Source: Acetobacterium sp. KB-1 (GTDB taxonomy: Bacteria; Bacillota; Clostridia; Eubacteriales; Eubacteriaceae). From it: a stretch of 64,000 nucleotides of DNA. The translations under genes were made by a program, and so were the position numbers. Shown piece by piece: positions 8,200 to 17,076 of this stretch. Below the pieces are notes generated by a model. The model was not told the origin of the DNA, did not search any database, and saw only the letters and a list, made by a program, of their open reading frames with translations. The DNA lies in the NCBI RefSeq assembly GCF_003260995.1, contig NZ_CP030040.1, forward strand, positions 2,837,176 through 2,901,175, given 5' to 3'. Numbering within the stretch: position 1 is the first letter of the stretch; each line of letters starts with the position of its first letter.

Positions 8200-10488
8200 A
8201 TGCCCAATAGACAGAAGCTTTTGGCCTTAATGCTAGGGTTTATAATTGTATTGTTCGGTGGTTGTTCAGCCGCGGATGAAGCGAAAATTGACAGTACCAG
8301 TGATTTAAACCAGGCCGGCTATATCATCGGCGTTCCGGAAGGAACGCCACCAGAAGAAGTGGCGAAAGAGTTTATGCCCAATGCCGAAATCTCGTACTTC
8401 ACCCAGTTTATTGATGGCGTGGCGGCGCTTAAAAGTGGCAAGGCCACGGCGGTCATTTATGACAGCTCGGGGGTTGATCGTATTCTGCTCAGCAATCCCG
8501 ATCTGGTCAAGCTGCCCGAGGAACTGGGCAATATTGAAATCGCTGCTGTGGTCAGGTTGAGTGATACGGGGCTTAATGACCAGGTTAATGCTTTTATTAA
8601 ACGGATTCATCAGGATGGAACTGCCGACGAAATGGTGACCCGCTGGATTGAGAACATTGGTGGCGTGATGCCCGATATTCCCAAACCCCAGAACCCGGAA
8701 AAGAAGCTGACAATTATTACTAACGGCATGACCGAACCGATGAATTACTACGAAAATGGCGAGCTCACCGGTTACGATATTGAGTTTATCGAGCGCTTCG
8801 CCAATTACGCCAACTTTGATTATGAAATCATTACCATGGATTATGCCGCGATGATCCCGGCGCTGCAAAGCGGCAAAGGCGATATTATTATCTCTGACTT
8901 TTTTAAAACCGACGAACGGGGACAGGAAGTCCTTTACAGTGATGCCTATGTGGTGCTTCACAACAGCGTGATGGTACGAAAAAGCATGTTTTCGGGAAAT
9001 ATAGAAGCGGAAAACAGCACCATTGCCACCAATGATGAGCTTAATGGCAAACGGGTGGGCTTTATTACCGGCATGGTGCACATTGATAATTTTCGCCCAT
9101 TGTATGATTCCATGGAATATGAATTTAACGATTTTTCAGCGATGACAGAAGCCCTGAAAGCGGATCGGATTGATGCGATGCTAACGAGTGAATCCAAGGT
9201 GGCTGAAATTATCGAACAGAATCCTGACCTGCTGGCCTTACCCCCATATGCGGATAACTCGGCATCGATTGGGATGAGCAAAACAAACACCGAGCTTGGG
9301 GACAAGCTGGATGCGGTGGTGAAAAGCATGATCACCGATGGTTCATTGGATGCCTTGACAAAAAAATGGATGGGCAGTGATGAGGCCCAAAAGGTGCTGA
9401 CACCGGTTACCTTGACCGGCGAAAAGGGTACCTTGGTCGCTGGCGTTCTCGGTGATGATTATCCTTATTCTTATTATAAAGACAATGAGCTGGTGGGTCT
9501 GGAAGTCGATCTGGCCAGAATCCTGGCGGCCAAACTGGGAATGAGTTTAGACGTTAAGACGATGGATTTTTCAGCCATTATCCCCAGCATTACCGCGGGC
9601 AAGATTGACCTGGCTTTCTACCTGGCCTATACACCGGAACGGGCAGCGTCGATCCGATTCCTGACACCGCTTAAATCAGATCGTGCCGTGGCCCTCGTTA
9701 AAAATAAAGTCTCCACCGACAGTACCGCTACTGCGGGTTCATTCTTGACCGGTTTTTTTACCTCGCTTCAGGATAGCTTTAATAAAACATTTGTTGTCGA
9801 AGATCGCTATAAGCTGATTTTGCAGGGGTTGTGGACAACCATTGTTATTTCGATGTTGTCACTATTGTTTGGCAGCGTTCTGGGAGCAGTAGTCTGTGCG
9901 ATGCGCAAGTCCCGGGTAAAGATTGTATCCGGGCTGGCGATTGTTTATATCCGGCTGATACAGGGGGTGCCAATTGTCTTAACCCTGATGATCCTGTATT
10001 ACATTTTGTTTGCGTCAGTGGATATTGCCCCGATTCTCATCGCTGTGGTGGGTTTCTCGATTAACTTTGCCGCCTATTCGGCCGAGATATTCAGGACTGC
10101 CATTGATGCCACCGACAAGGGTCAACTGGAGGCGGCCTACGCGTTGGGATTTACCAGGGTATCCAGCTTTTTTAAGGTCACCTTACCCCAGGCACTGCGT
10201 CACATTCTGCCGATTTTTAAGGGCGAATTTATCAGTATGGTAAAAATGACCTCGGTCGTCGGCTATATTGCTATTCAAGATTTGACCAAGATGACAGATA
10301 TTATCAGGAGCCGAACCTTTGATGCTTTTTTCCCGCTCTTTGTGACCGCTTTTATTTATTTTGTGATCACCTACCTGTTTATTATCGTGCTGGGAAAAAT
10401 TGAAGTTTCGATTGATCCTAAACGCCGGAAACGGGTGGTCAAAGCGATTATCGATCCGGAAGTGAGTGTAGCGGAGGTGGCAGAATGA
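8200..10488 (+). CDS. Amino-acid-type ABC transporter: lipoprotein receptor fused to permease
   Basis: The start is placed at the ATG preceded by GAGGAGGGG. It gives a clear lipoprotein signal ([17 protein letters not shown]), although the frame is open to an ATG 108 bases upstream. After the lipid-anchored Cys, the receptor part looks permuted. About residues 40-160 resemble the second lobe of an SBP_bac_3 domain, 167-400 a complete domain ([19 protein letters not shown]), and 407-500 only a first lobe ([19 protein letters not shown]). About residues 535-760 are a HisM/GlnP-type permease with the EAA-loop-like [18 protein letters not shown]. It should import a polar amino acid with the ATPase that overlaps its stop. 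Fused receptor-permeases are known in Firmicutes; the extra half-domains are unusual. Confidence 0.85.
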   Translation: MPNRQKLLALMLGFIIVLFGGCSAADEAKIDSTSDLNQAGYIIGVPEGTPPEEVAKEFMPNAEISYFTQFIDGVAALKSGKATAVIYDSSGVDRILLSNPDLVKLPEELGNIEIAAVVRLSDTGLNDQVNAFIKRIHQDGTADEMVTRWIENIGGVMPDIPKPQNPEKKLTIITNGMTEPMNYYENGELTGYDIEFIERFANYANFDYEIITMDYAAMIPALQSGKGDIIISDFFKTDERGQEVLYSDAYVVLHNSVMVRKSMFSGNIEAENSTIATNDELNGKRVGFITGMVHIDNFRPLYDSMEYEFNDFSAMTEALKADRIDAMLTSESKVAEIIEQNPDLLALPPYADNSASIGMSKTNTELGDKLDAVVKSMITDGSLDALTKKWMGSDEAQKVLTPVTLTGEKGTLVAGVLGDDYPYSYYKDNELVGLEVDLARILAAKLGMSLDVKTMDFSAIIPSITAGKIDLAFYLAYTPERAASIRFLTPLKSDRAVALVKNKVSTDSTATAGSFLTGFFTSLQDSFNKTFVVEDRYKLILQGLWTTIVISMLSLLFGSVLGAVVCAMRKSRVKIVSGLAIVYIRLIQGVPIVLTLMILYYILFASVDIAPILIAVVGFSINFAAYSAEIFRTAIDATDKGQLEAAYALGFTRVSSFFKVTLPQALRHILPIFKGEFISMVKMTSVVGYIAIQDLTKMTDIIRSRTFDAFFPLFVTAFIYFVITYLFIIVLGKIEVSIDPKRRKRVVKAIIDPEVSVAEVAE

Positions 10489-11564
10489 TAACAATTAATG
10501 GTTTGTCCAAAAACTTTGGAGAATTGGCGGTGCTTAAGGGCATCAGCACCGAGATAAAAGAAGGCGAAGTGATTTCGATCATCGGGCCATCAGGCTGCGG
10601 CAAGTCAACCTTTTTGCGCTGCATCAATTTGCTGGAAACCCCGACTAGTGGCGAGATCGTCATTGATGGCCAGAACATCCTGGCTAAAAATGCCGATGTC
10701 TCAGGACTGCGCCAGAAAATGGGAATGGTGTTTCAGTCTTTCAACCTCTTTTCCCATCTGATGATTATTGAAAACCTGATGCTGGGGCCGGTTAATTTAT
10801 TAAAAATGCCCCGGCAACAAGCCTATGATGAAGGGCTGGCTTATCTGGAAATGGTCGGGCTGCGGTCAAAAGCCCTGGCCTTCCCTGACGAATTATCCGG
10901 TGGCCAGAAACAGCGGGCGGCGATTGCCAGAACTCTGGCGATGAAACCGGAGATTGTTTTGTTTGATGAACCCACATCAGCCCTGGATCCCACGATGGTC
11001 AGTGAAGTACTGGGGGTTATCCGTAAACTGGCGTCAAGCGGGATGACGATGATGATCGTAACCCATGAGATGAAGTTTGCCCGCGATGTTTCCAGCCGGG
11101 TGTTTTATATGGACGAAAAGGGAATTTACGAAGATGGAACACCAGCAGAAATTTTTGATCATCCCAAGAAGGCCAAGACTCGGGCGTTTATCCGGAAAAT
11201 TTCATCCTTTGAATATATCGCCGCGGGCAGCGGCTTTGATCTCTATGAACTTAATGCCAGAATCGAAACCTTCCTTAAAAAGCAGATGTTTACCGATCGT
11301 CAGATTATGAATGTCCAACTGGTTTGTGAGGAGCTGGTCCTCGCGATCCTGCTGCGGGCGTTTCCCAAGGCCAGCGTTGCACTTTTGGTGGAGTATTCAG
11401 ATTTAAACGGTGAGATCACCATTAAGGCCAGCTTTGAAGGGGATGCCTATGAACTGGAAAAGGCAGAGGAAAACGAACTATCACTGGCGATTATTAATAC
11501 ATATGCCAAATCCGTTACCGTTACCAATGAGGCGGGCCGAAATAGGGTGAAGATAATTATTTAA
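10485..11564 (+). CDS. Polar-amino-acid ABC transporter ATPase with degenerate RsbW-like tail
   Basis: Residues 1 to about 240 are a GlnQ/HisP-type ATPase with Walker A (GPSGCGKST), a Q-loop (MVFQSFNLF), the signature LSGGQKQR, Walker B ([13 protein letters not shown]) and an H-loop (VTHEM). It partners the permease encoded immediately upstream with a four-base overlap. Family proteins end near residue 245. Here about 110 residues follow that resemble an RsbW-type ATPase fold: [17 protein letters not shown] sits where the N-box should be but lacks the Asn, and the Gly-rich lid is replaced by [17 protein letters not shown]. The tail is probably a pseudo-ATPase that docks the transporter to the signalling partners of this operon; that is inference. 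Confidence 0.88.
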   Translation: MITINGLSKNFGELAVLKGISTEIKEGEVISIIGPSGCGKSTFLRCINLLETPTSGEIVIDGQNILAKNADVSGLRQKMGMVFQSFNLFSHLMIIENLMLGPVNLLKMPRQQAYDEGLAYLEMVGLRSKALAFPDELSGGQKQRAAIARTLAMKPEIVLFDEPTSALDPTMVSEVLGVIRKLASSGMTMMIVTHEMKFARDVSSRVFYMDEKGIYEDGTPAEIFDHPKKAKTRAFIRKISSFEYIAAGSGFDLYELNARIETFLKKQMFTDRQIMNVQLVCEELVLAILLRAFPKASVALLVEYSDLNGEITIKASFEGDAYELEKAEENELSLAIINTYAKSVTVTNEAGRNRVKIII

Positions 11565-11595
11565 CTAAATCGATTGTAATCAGGGGGATAGAAAA

Positions 11596-14500
11596 ATGGC
11601 GAACGTGTTTTCTTCCAAGGCTTTAGAGGCCAATCTTAATCAGACCCGGGAAAGTGTCACTGAGATCCCGGAGATTCAGCTATGGTTCGGCGAGTTATCA
11701 AAAGAGTACTGGGGGATTCATAAGCGCACCCAGGAATTTTTGGTTGAGCTCAATCATAAGTATCGCAACAATCGCTATGTCATTGAGTCGCTGCAGACCA
11801 TTTGTCTTGGCGATCTCTGGCTCTACTACGAGCTGGAAGAATCCGAAAAGGCTTTCACGGTACTGGTGGAGATGATCCGCTCAGTGCTGCGTTCCAAACT
11901 AAAAGACAGCCAACGGGTCTTACTCAGTCAGGTATTAATCCGCTTTATGGATCGTCTGGCCAATCTTGATGATTATCCCAAAACAATAATTTCTTTGTGC
12001 ATCGAGGTCCTTAAAGCGGACATGACGGCGCACGAACTTCTTTATGTTAAAAATTCCGGTATATTTAAAATACATTTAAACAAGGTAGCGGCGGAACCCG
12101 AATTTAGCGCAACGCTGGTAGAGATCACCACAAACTTGCTCGATCAGTGCATTGATTACTGGGATCAAAGCTCCCAGGCTGATGTATGGTTTGCTTCCCG
12201 GCAAAAACTCTTTCCCCATTTGCAAGCGGACGACATCGAGGCCATCGGTCATGCTTTTTTTGAGGAGCTCAGAACGAAGCGCCAACAAGCCACCGATTGG
12301 CAGGAACTTCAGCAGCAGCCTTTTTTTAATGACATCGCTAATTATTTTCGCAGCTTCTCAGAAAAATTCCCGACCCATCTGGAAACGATTTACTATTTGT
12401 ATTATCTGCTGCATTTGCCCGGGATGGCTACCCTCAACGACCATCTGATCTATGATATCAACCGGAATCTGCGCAACATCTTTGATGAACTGGATTCTAA
12501 CGATATCATCGATTTTATCAATACCATCATGGACGAGTTTAAAGAACTTAGTGCGGAGCATGGCGGCACCGTACTGGATTGTATTCTCACCCTGGGCAAA
12601 GAAATCATTGCCACCGGAGACACTGCCAATATTGATTACTTCACTAAAGCGCTGATTAAGATGGGTTTTAACTACCCGGGGAAATTGAGTCTCAATACCG
12701 ATTGGCAGATTCTGATCGATTCCAATCACGTCAAAAACATTCGGGTATGGCTGGAATTAATTGAAGAAAATCCCCGGGCCATGCGGGAGCTGTTGGCGGC
12801 CCTTATTGTCAATCTCAAGCTTGGTGGGATCTTTATTTCCGACACCGATCTTTTTCAGCGGGATATCACCCGGCTGCTAAACGGTGAAATCACGCCGGTT
12901 TATCGGGAAATCAAACAATTGGCGCGTATCTTTCCGGTCTATTTTCGGGAAATTGGGGCTGAGGGTGAGCTTCGGGATGTGACAACCGCCATTGACGAGG
13001 CCTCCCGTCGTAAAGACCGGCTGATCCATTTTATGCGCAAACAGATTCATATTGAAAGCAATAATACCCATATCGATCTGGCCCGGAAAATCATCACCTA
13101 CTGGTATGATGGCAATAAGGAACCGTTACAAGAGATGATTCCCCAGGAAATCTATGAAGGTCTCGATCAGGACAGTAAGTGGTTTATCCGACCTCACGAA
13201 ACGATGATCCGACTTTGCCAGGAACTGAAAGTAACCCCGCCTGAGCTATTCCGTCTGGATATTGACGTGATTCGGGAGGTGTTGCACAGGTTTGGATCGG
13301 ATCTATCGCTCGATGTCAAACGGGTGCTTTATCTTCTCAGAGCTTATTTTTTACTGTTGGAAAAATACTCCTTCGAATTTGACGATGTTCTAGCGATGCT
13401 CAGAGGTTACAGCCCCCACCTGACCGGAGATTTGACCGAACTAAAACAAAGCCTTAAAAAAGATGATAAGGAAGCATCGATTCGGCAGTTTTATAAACAC
13501 ATGAACCATCTTAAATTGATTATACAGGACCCTCATCCCAGTGAAGCCACTGAAAATATTTATTACAAGCGGCACATCGCGGCGGATATTCCCTCGATGT
13601 ACGGCGAATATGTGGAACCCAAATTTGACGCTCTGGGTCTGATGTATCGGCTCGAAAAAACCGTGGCCAAGCTGATGACTCAGGTCACCCAGCCTTTTAA
13701 TGCAGAATACATTACCGCAAAAACATTTCGTCAGATTTATCAGATCCTGCTGCTGTTTAAGGATGGGCTGGAGCTTGATGGCATTTACAATCAAGGGTTT
13801 AACTCCCATCTGGATATGCTTAAATTTGGGCTGGCCTCGCCCAGCTTTTCGATTCATCAGTACGTCAATATTTTTCAGTTCATGGCTAATGATATCAAAC
13901 AAATGATCAGTGAATACTTTTTTGATCTCTTTGAAATCCCGATGAAGGTTATTATTCCCCAGATTCTTGCCTCAAAACAGGTGGAAATGGCAGGAGACAA
14001 CCGTAAGTTTTATCATATGGAATCGGAGAAATTCTTGCGCGATAATCTGTCCACGGCTTTTCTGGTTCAGGATTTAGATAACTTTATCACTGACACCATC
14101 AACGGGCTTAGAAGCATGATGAAAAACTATTCGAGCACCTTTATTGAAAGCATGATGACCTATGACCCCGATATTAGCTTTAGTCTGCTGACCCAAACCA
14201 CCGCAGAAATAGACAACCCGGTTTTTCTGGGAGCCAAGGCTTATTTTCTAAAAAAACTGATTACCTACGGATTTCATGTGCCGCCAGGATTTGTGATTAC
14301 TACCGAAGTGTTTCGGCATAAGGAAACGATTGAAGGCCATCCGGATATGATGCGTGATATGGATTTGCGCATTGCAAAGCATATTGCGGTTATTGAGGAA
14401 ATCACGGGACAGTCTTTTGGCAACGCTGACAACCCCTTATTCTTCTCGATCCGCTCGGGTTCGTCGATTTCTTTGCCGGGTGCGATGAAAACGTTTTTAA

Positions 14501-15684
14501 ACGTCGGTATGAATGATGAAATTGCCGAAGCTTTAAGCAAACAGGAAGGTTTTGGTTGGACAGCCTGGGATTGTTACCGGCGCTTTCTCCAGAGTTGGGG
14601 GATGGCTTATGGCATTGATCGGGATGTTTTTGACCGGGTGATGTTGGAACACAAACAACAATGGGATGTGGCGCTTAAAATCAATTTTAGTCCCGACCAG
14701 ATGAAAGCCATCGCTTACGGCTACAAAATGGTTTTAAATGACTATGGCATTGAAATCGAAAGCAACCTGTTTCAACAGCTAAAACAGGCGATTCGCTCGG
14801 TTTTGGACTCCTGGTTTTCCCAAAGTGCGGTTTACTATCGCGATCATCTGCAGATTGCTAACGACTGGGGCACGGCCGTGGTGGTTCAGAAAATGGTGTT
14901 GGGGAACCGCTCGGCCCGCTCCGGCACCGGGGTAGTTTTTACCAGCAGTCCTTTTAACGGATGTGCCGGGATTAATCTCTATGGCGATTTTGCCCTCTGC
15001 AGTCAGGGCGAAGATGTGGTTTCCGGGCTGGTCAATACCTTGCCCATCAGTGAGTCGCAAAGAAAACGGGATTATCGCGATAGCAGCTTGTCACTGGAGT
15101 CGGGATTTCCCCAAATATATAATGCCCTGATTCGATATGCCGGACGGCTGATTGAAGAATATGGCTTTGTTCATCAGGAAATAGAATTCACTTTTGAATC
15201 CGATAACCCGGAAGATTTATATATCCTGCAGACTAGGAATCAGAACCTGAAAAAACAAACCTCCTTTTTCAGCTTTTTGCCAGCACCCAACGAAATGGAG
15301 CTGGTCGGTCACGGCATTGGCATGAGCAGCGCCGTGTTGTCAGGACTCCTGGCCTTTGATATGGCAGATATGGAGGGTTTAAAACGAAACACGCCTGAGG
15401 CAAAAATTATTCTGGTGCGGCCGGATACGGTGCCCGATGATATTCCGCTCATCTTTGTCTGTGACGGCCTGATTACGGCCAAGGGCGGGGTCACCTCCCA
15501 TGCCGCAGTGGCAGCCGCCAGCATCGGTAAGGTCTGTATTGTTAAATGCAAGGGCCTGGAAGTTAATGATTCGACCAAAGAATGTACCATCAATGGGCAT
15601 CGCTTCAAATCCGGCGATCCCATCTCCATCGACGGCGGGCTGGGGAATATTTACAAGGGGAATTATGAGATTGGTGAGATTTAA
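11596..15684 (+). CDS. Large PEP-synthase/PPDK-like phosphotransferase with unique N-terminal region
   Basis: 1362 residues. The first 870 match no domain I recognise: mostly helical, no membrane segments, rich in acidic and aromatic residues. From about residue 873 there is a PPDK/PEP-synthase ATP-grasp nucleotide-binding region (LGAKAYFLKKLITYGFHVPPG, then SIRSGSSISLPGAMKTFLNVG). At about 1290-1345 lies the swivelling phosphohistidine domain, GGVTSHAAVAAA with His1302, followed by SIDGGLGNIYKG. The PEP-binding TIM barrel of true PPDK and PEP synthase is missing. The acceptor is therefore probably not pyruvate, as in GWD- or rifampin-phosphotransferase-like relatives. It is the last gene of the operon, 31 bases after the ABC ATPase, with GGGGGATAG before the ATG. 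Confidence 0.78.
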   Translation: MANVFSSKALEANLNQTRESVTEIPEIQLWFGELSKEYWGIHKRTQEFLVELNHKYRNNRYVIESLQTICLGDLWLYYELEESEKAFTVLVEMIRSVLRSKLKDSQRVLLSQVLIRFMDRLANLDDYPKTIISLCIEVLKADMTAHELLYVKNSGIFKIHLNKVAAEPEFSATLVEITTNLLDQCIDYWDQSSQADVWFASRQKLFPHLQADDIEAIGHAFFEELRTKRQQATDWQELQQQPFFNDIANYFRSFSEKFPTHLETIYYLYYLLHLPGMATLNDHLIYDINRNLRNIFDELDSNDIIDFINTIMDEFKELSAEHGGTVLDCILTLGKEIIATGDTANIDYFTKALIKMGFNYPGKLSLNTDWQILIDSNHVKNIRVWLELIEENPRAMRELLAALIVNLKLGGIFISDTDLFQRDITRLLNGEITPVYREIKQLARIFPVYFREIGAEGELRDVTTAIDEASRRKDRLIHFMRKQIHIESNNTHIDLARKIITYWYDGNKEPLQEMIPQEIYEGLDQDSKWFIRPHETMIRLCQELKVTPPELFRLDIDVIREVLHRFGSDLSLDVKRVLYLLRAYFLLLEKYSFEFDDVLAMLRGYSPHLTGDLTELKQSLKKDDKEASIRQFYKHMNHLKLIIQDPHPSEATENIYYKRHIAADIPSMYGEYVEPKFDALGLMYRLEKTVAKLMTQVTQPFNAEYITAKTFRQIYQILLLFKDGLELDGIYNQGFNSHLDMLKFGLASPSFSIHQYVNIFQFMANDIKQMISEYFFDLFEIPMKVIIPQILASKQVEMAGDNRKFYHMESEKFLRDNLSTAFLVQDLDNFITDTINGLRSMMKNYSSTFIESMMTYDPDISFSLLTQTTAEIDNPVFLGAKAYFLKKLITYGFHVPPGFVITTEVFRHKETIEGHPDMMRDMDLRIAKHIAVIEEITGQSFGNADNPLFFSIRSGSSISLPGAMKTFLNVGMNDEIAEALSKQEGFGWTAWDCYRRFLQSWGMAYGIDRDVFDRVMLEHKQQWDVALKINFSPDQMKAIAYGYKMVLNDYGIEIESNLFQQLKQAIRSVLDSWFSQSAVYYRDHLQIANDWGTAVVVQKMVLGNRSARSGTGVVFTSSPFNGCAGINLYGDFALCSQGEDVVSGLVNTLPISESQRKRDYRDSSLSLESGFPQIYNALIRYAGRLIEEYGFVHQEIEFTFESDNPEDLYILQTRNQNLKKQTSFFSFLPAPNEMELVGHGIGMSSAVLSGLLAFDMADMEGLKRNTPEAKIILVRPDTVPDDIPLIFVCDGLITAKGGVTSHAAVAAASIGKVCIVKCKGLEVNDSTKECTINGHRFKSGDPISIDGGLGNIYKGNYEIGEI

Positions 15685-15712
15685 GGCCGGGATTAAGTAT
15701 AAGAATAGATTA

Positions 15713-15771
15713 CGATATAACGAAAACAAATGCGATTTAGTAGGATCGTTTTCGTTATATCGAAAACGATC
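15713..15771. promoter_or_regulatory. Overlapping inverted repeats, probable operator or attenuator
   Basis: CGATATAACGAAAAC at 15713-15727 is perfectly repeated in inverse at 15748-15762. The second arm is also part of a shorter perfect inverted repeat, GATCGTTTTCG (15744-15754) with CGAAAACGATC (15761-15771). The heptamer CGAAAAC thus occurs three times in alternating orientation. As DNA it resembles an array of operator half-sites; as RNA it offers two mutually exclusive hairpins. It lies between the large operon's last gene and the XRE-type regulator, 130 bases upstream of the latter, so control of that gene is plausible. There is no T-run, so a simple terminator is unlikely. Confidence 0.55.
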
Positions 15772-15901
15772 ATTGAAATAATCGTGAATTTTTTCAGAGC
15801 AAAGCTAGTGATCGCAACAGCATAATCTGTTGAAACTCTACGGAGCGTTGATTGAATAAATTTTCGTTATCAACTATTATAGTTCATATGGAGGTAAGAC
15901 T

Positions 15902-16504
15902 ATGGATTGCACGAAGGTAGGCATCCTACTAAAGGCGTTGCGAAAAGAAAAAGAAATGACCCAAAAGCAGGTTGCCGATCAGATGCACATCAGTGATAAA
16001 ACCATCTCCAAATGGGAACGTGGTATGGGTTGTCCGGATGTATCCCTGCTGGGAGAGCTGTCGGAACTATTTGAGGTGAATATTGAAAAAATACTTTTAG
16101 GAGATCTGGAACTAAATGATATGGAAACAGGAAATTTGAAACGAATAAAATTTTATGTTTGTCCAAACTGCGGAAATGTGATCAGCACGACTGGCGATGC
16201 ACAGCTTTCCTGTTGTGGACGAAAACTGGCCCCACTGGTGGCCAAACCGGCCGATGAAAAACATAGTGCTATGGTAGAAGATGACGATGGCGAATACTAC
16301 ATTACCTTTGACCATGAAATGAGTAAAGACCATTTTCTTTCTTTTGTGGCTTATGTGTCGGCGGATCGAAGTTTGTTTATCAAACTGTATCCCGAGCAAA
16401 TGGCGGCGGTACGGCTACCGGCAATGAGCGGTGGAAAGCTGGGGAAGAAGTATGGCAGTAAACTGTACTATTATTGTAGTAGAGATGGTCTATGGGTATT
16501 GTAG
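15902..16504 (+). CDS. XRE-family regulator with zinc-ribbon and superoxide-reductase-like tail
   Basis: 200 residues. The N-terminal HTH_3 domain, residues 8-62, has TQKQVADQMHISDKTISKWE as its DNA-recognition region. A four-cysteine cluster (CPNCGN...CCGRKL) follows at about 80-105, then a segment beginning EYYITFDHEMSKDHFLSFVAYV. That arrangement recalls the beta-sandwich of desulfoferrodoxin/superoxide reductase, whose iron ligands come from His residues in just such a strand. The protein may sense redox state or a metal; this is inference. GGAGG lies eight bases before the ATG. The inverted-repeat array upstream is a possible autoregulatory operator. Confidence 0.8.
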   Translation: MDCTKVGILLKALRKEKEMTQKQVADQMHISDKTISKWERGMGCPDVSLLGELSELFEVNIEKILLGDLELNDMETGNLKRIKFYVCPNCGNVISTTGDAQLSCCGRKLAPLVAKPADEKHSAMVEDDDGEYYITFDHEMSKDHFLSFVAYVSADRSLFIKLYPEQMAAVRLPAMSGGKLGKKYGSKLYYYCSRDGLWVL

Positions 16505-16541
16505 GCAAAATAAACAGAGTTACATAAGGGGAATTAGATAG

Positions 16542-16901
16542 ATGGAAACACGATCAAAAAAAGAATTAAAAGATAACTATAAAAACAGAACCGTTGTCGG
16601 GGGGATTTATGGCATCAAATGCAATGGCAATGACCGGATCTGGATAAAATCGACCAAGGATATGGCGGGTCAAAAAAACCGGCTTGGGTTTGCGGTTGCA
16701 ATCGATTCATGCCCTGAACCCGCGATGCTTAGGGAATGGAAACAGTATGGCGGCAAATCATTTTCCTTTGTTGTCCTCGAAGAAATCGAAAAAGGTGAAA
16801 CCCAGACCGAGCGGGAGTTTAGTGATGACGTTGCGATACTGTTTGAAATATGGAAGGATAAGGAAAAACTAAAAAATGAACACACAATTACATCCCATTG
16901 A
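16542..16901 (+). CDS. GIY-YIG-like nuclease-family small protein
   Basis: 119 residues, all within one domain. The opening strand (VVGGIYGIKCNGNDRIWIKST) corresponds to the GIY...YIG core, with the second motif altered to WIKST. The following LGFAVAIDSCPEPAMLREWKQYGGKSFSFVVLEE matches the Arg/Glu-bearing helices of the small Firmicute GIY-YIG proteins. The catalytic glutamate position appears kept (LEEIEKGE). Small versions such as this have no established function; DNA nicking is possible. The GGGG-containing leader and ATG follow the XRE gene by 37 bases. Its 3' end overlaps the start of the broken cat gene by 26 bases. Confidence 0.75.
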   Translation: METRSKKELKDNYKNRTVVGGIYGIKCNGNDRIWIKSTKDMAGQKNRLGFAVAIDSCPEPAMLREWKQYGGKSFSFVVLEEIEKGETQTEREFSDDVAILFEIWKDKEKLKNEHTITSH

Positions 16902-17076
16902 CTTTGAAAACTGGGATCGAAGACAATACTTTTATTATTTTACCGAAATGCTGCCCACCGGATTTAACCTGAATATAGAGATCGATATCACTAAGGCCCA
17001 TCAGAAGATTAAAGCAGCGGGCAAAAAGTTTTTTCCTGCCTATCTTTATCTGACGGCAAAACTGATAACCGAGCAG

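Noticed and set aside
8305-9081. A 258-codon open frame on the minus strand inside the receptor-permease gene
   Set aside because: It lies entirely opposite a well-supported gene, has no ribosome site and its translation is His/Asn-rich without any domain. It reflects codon bias of the real gene.
13441-13902. A 153-codon minus-strand frame inside the PPDK-like gene
   Set aside because: Opposite-strand shadow with no start signal or recognisable protein pattern.
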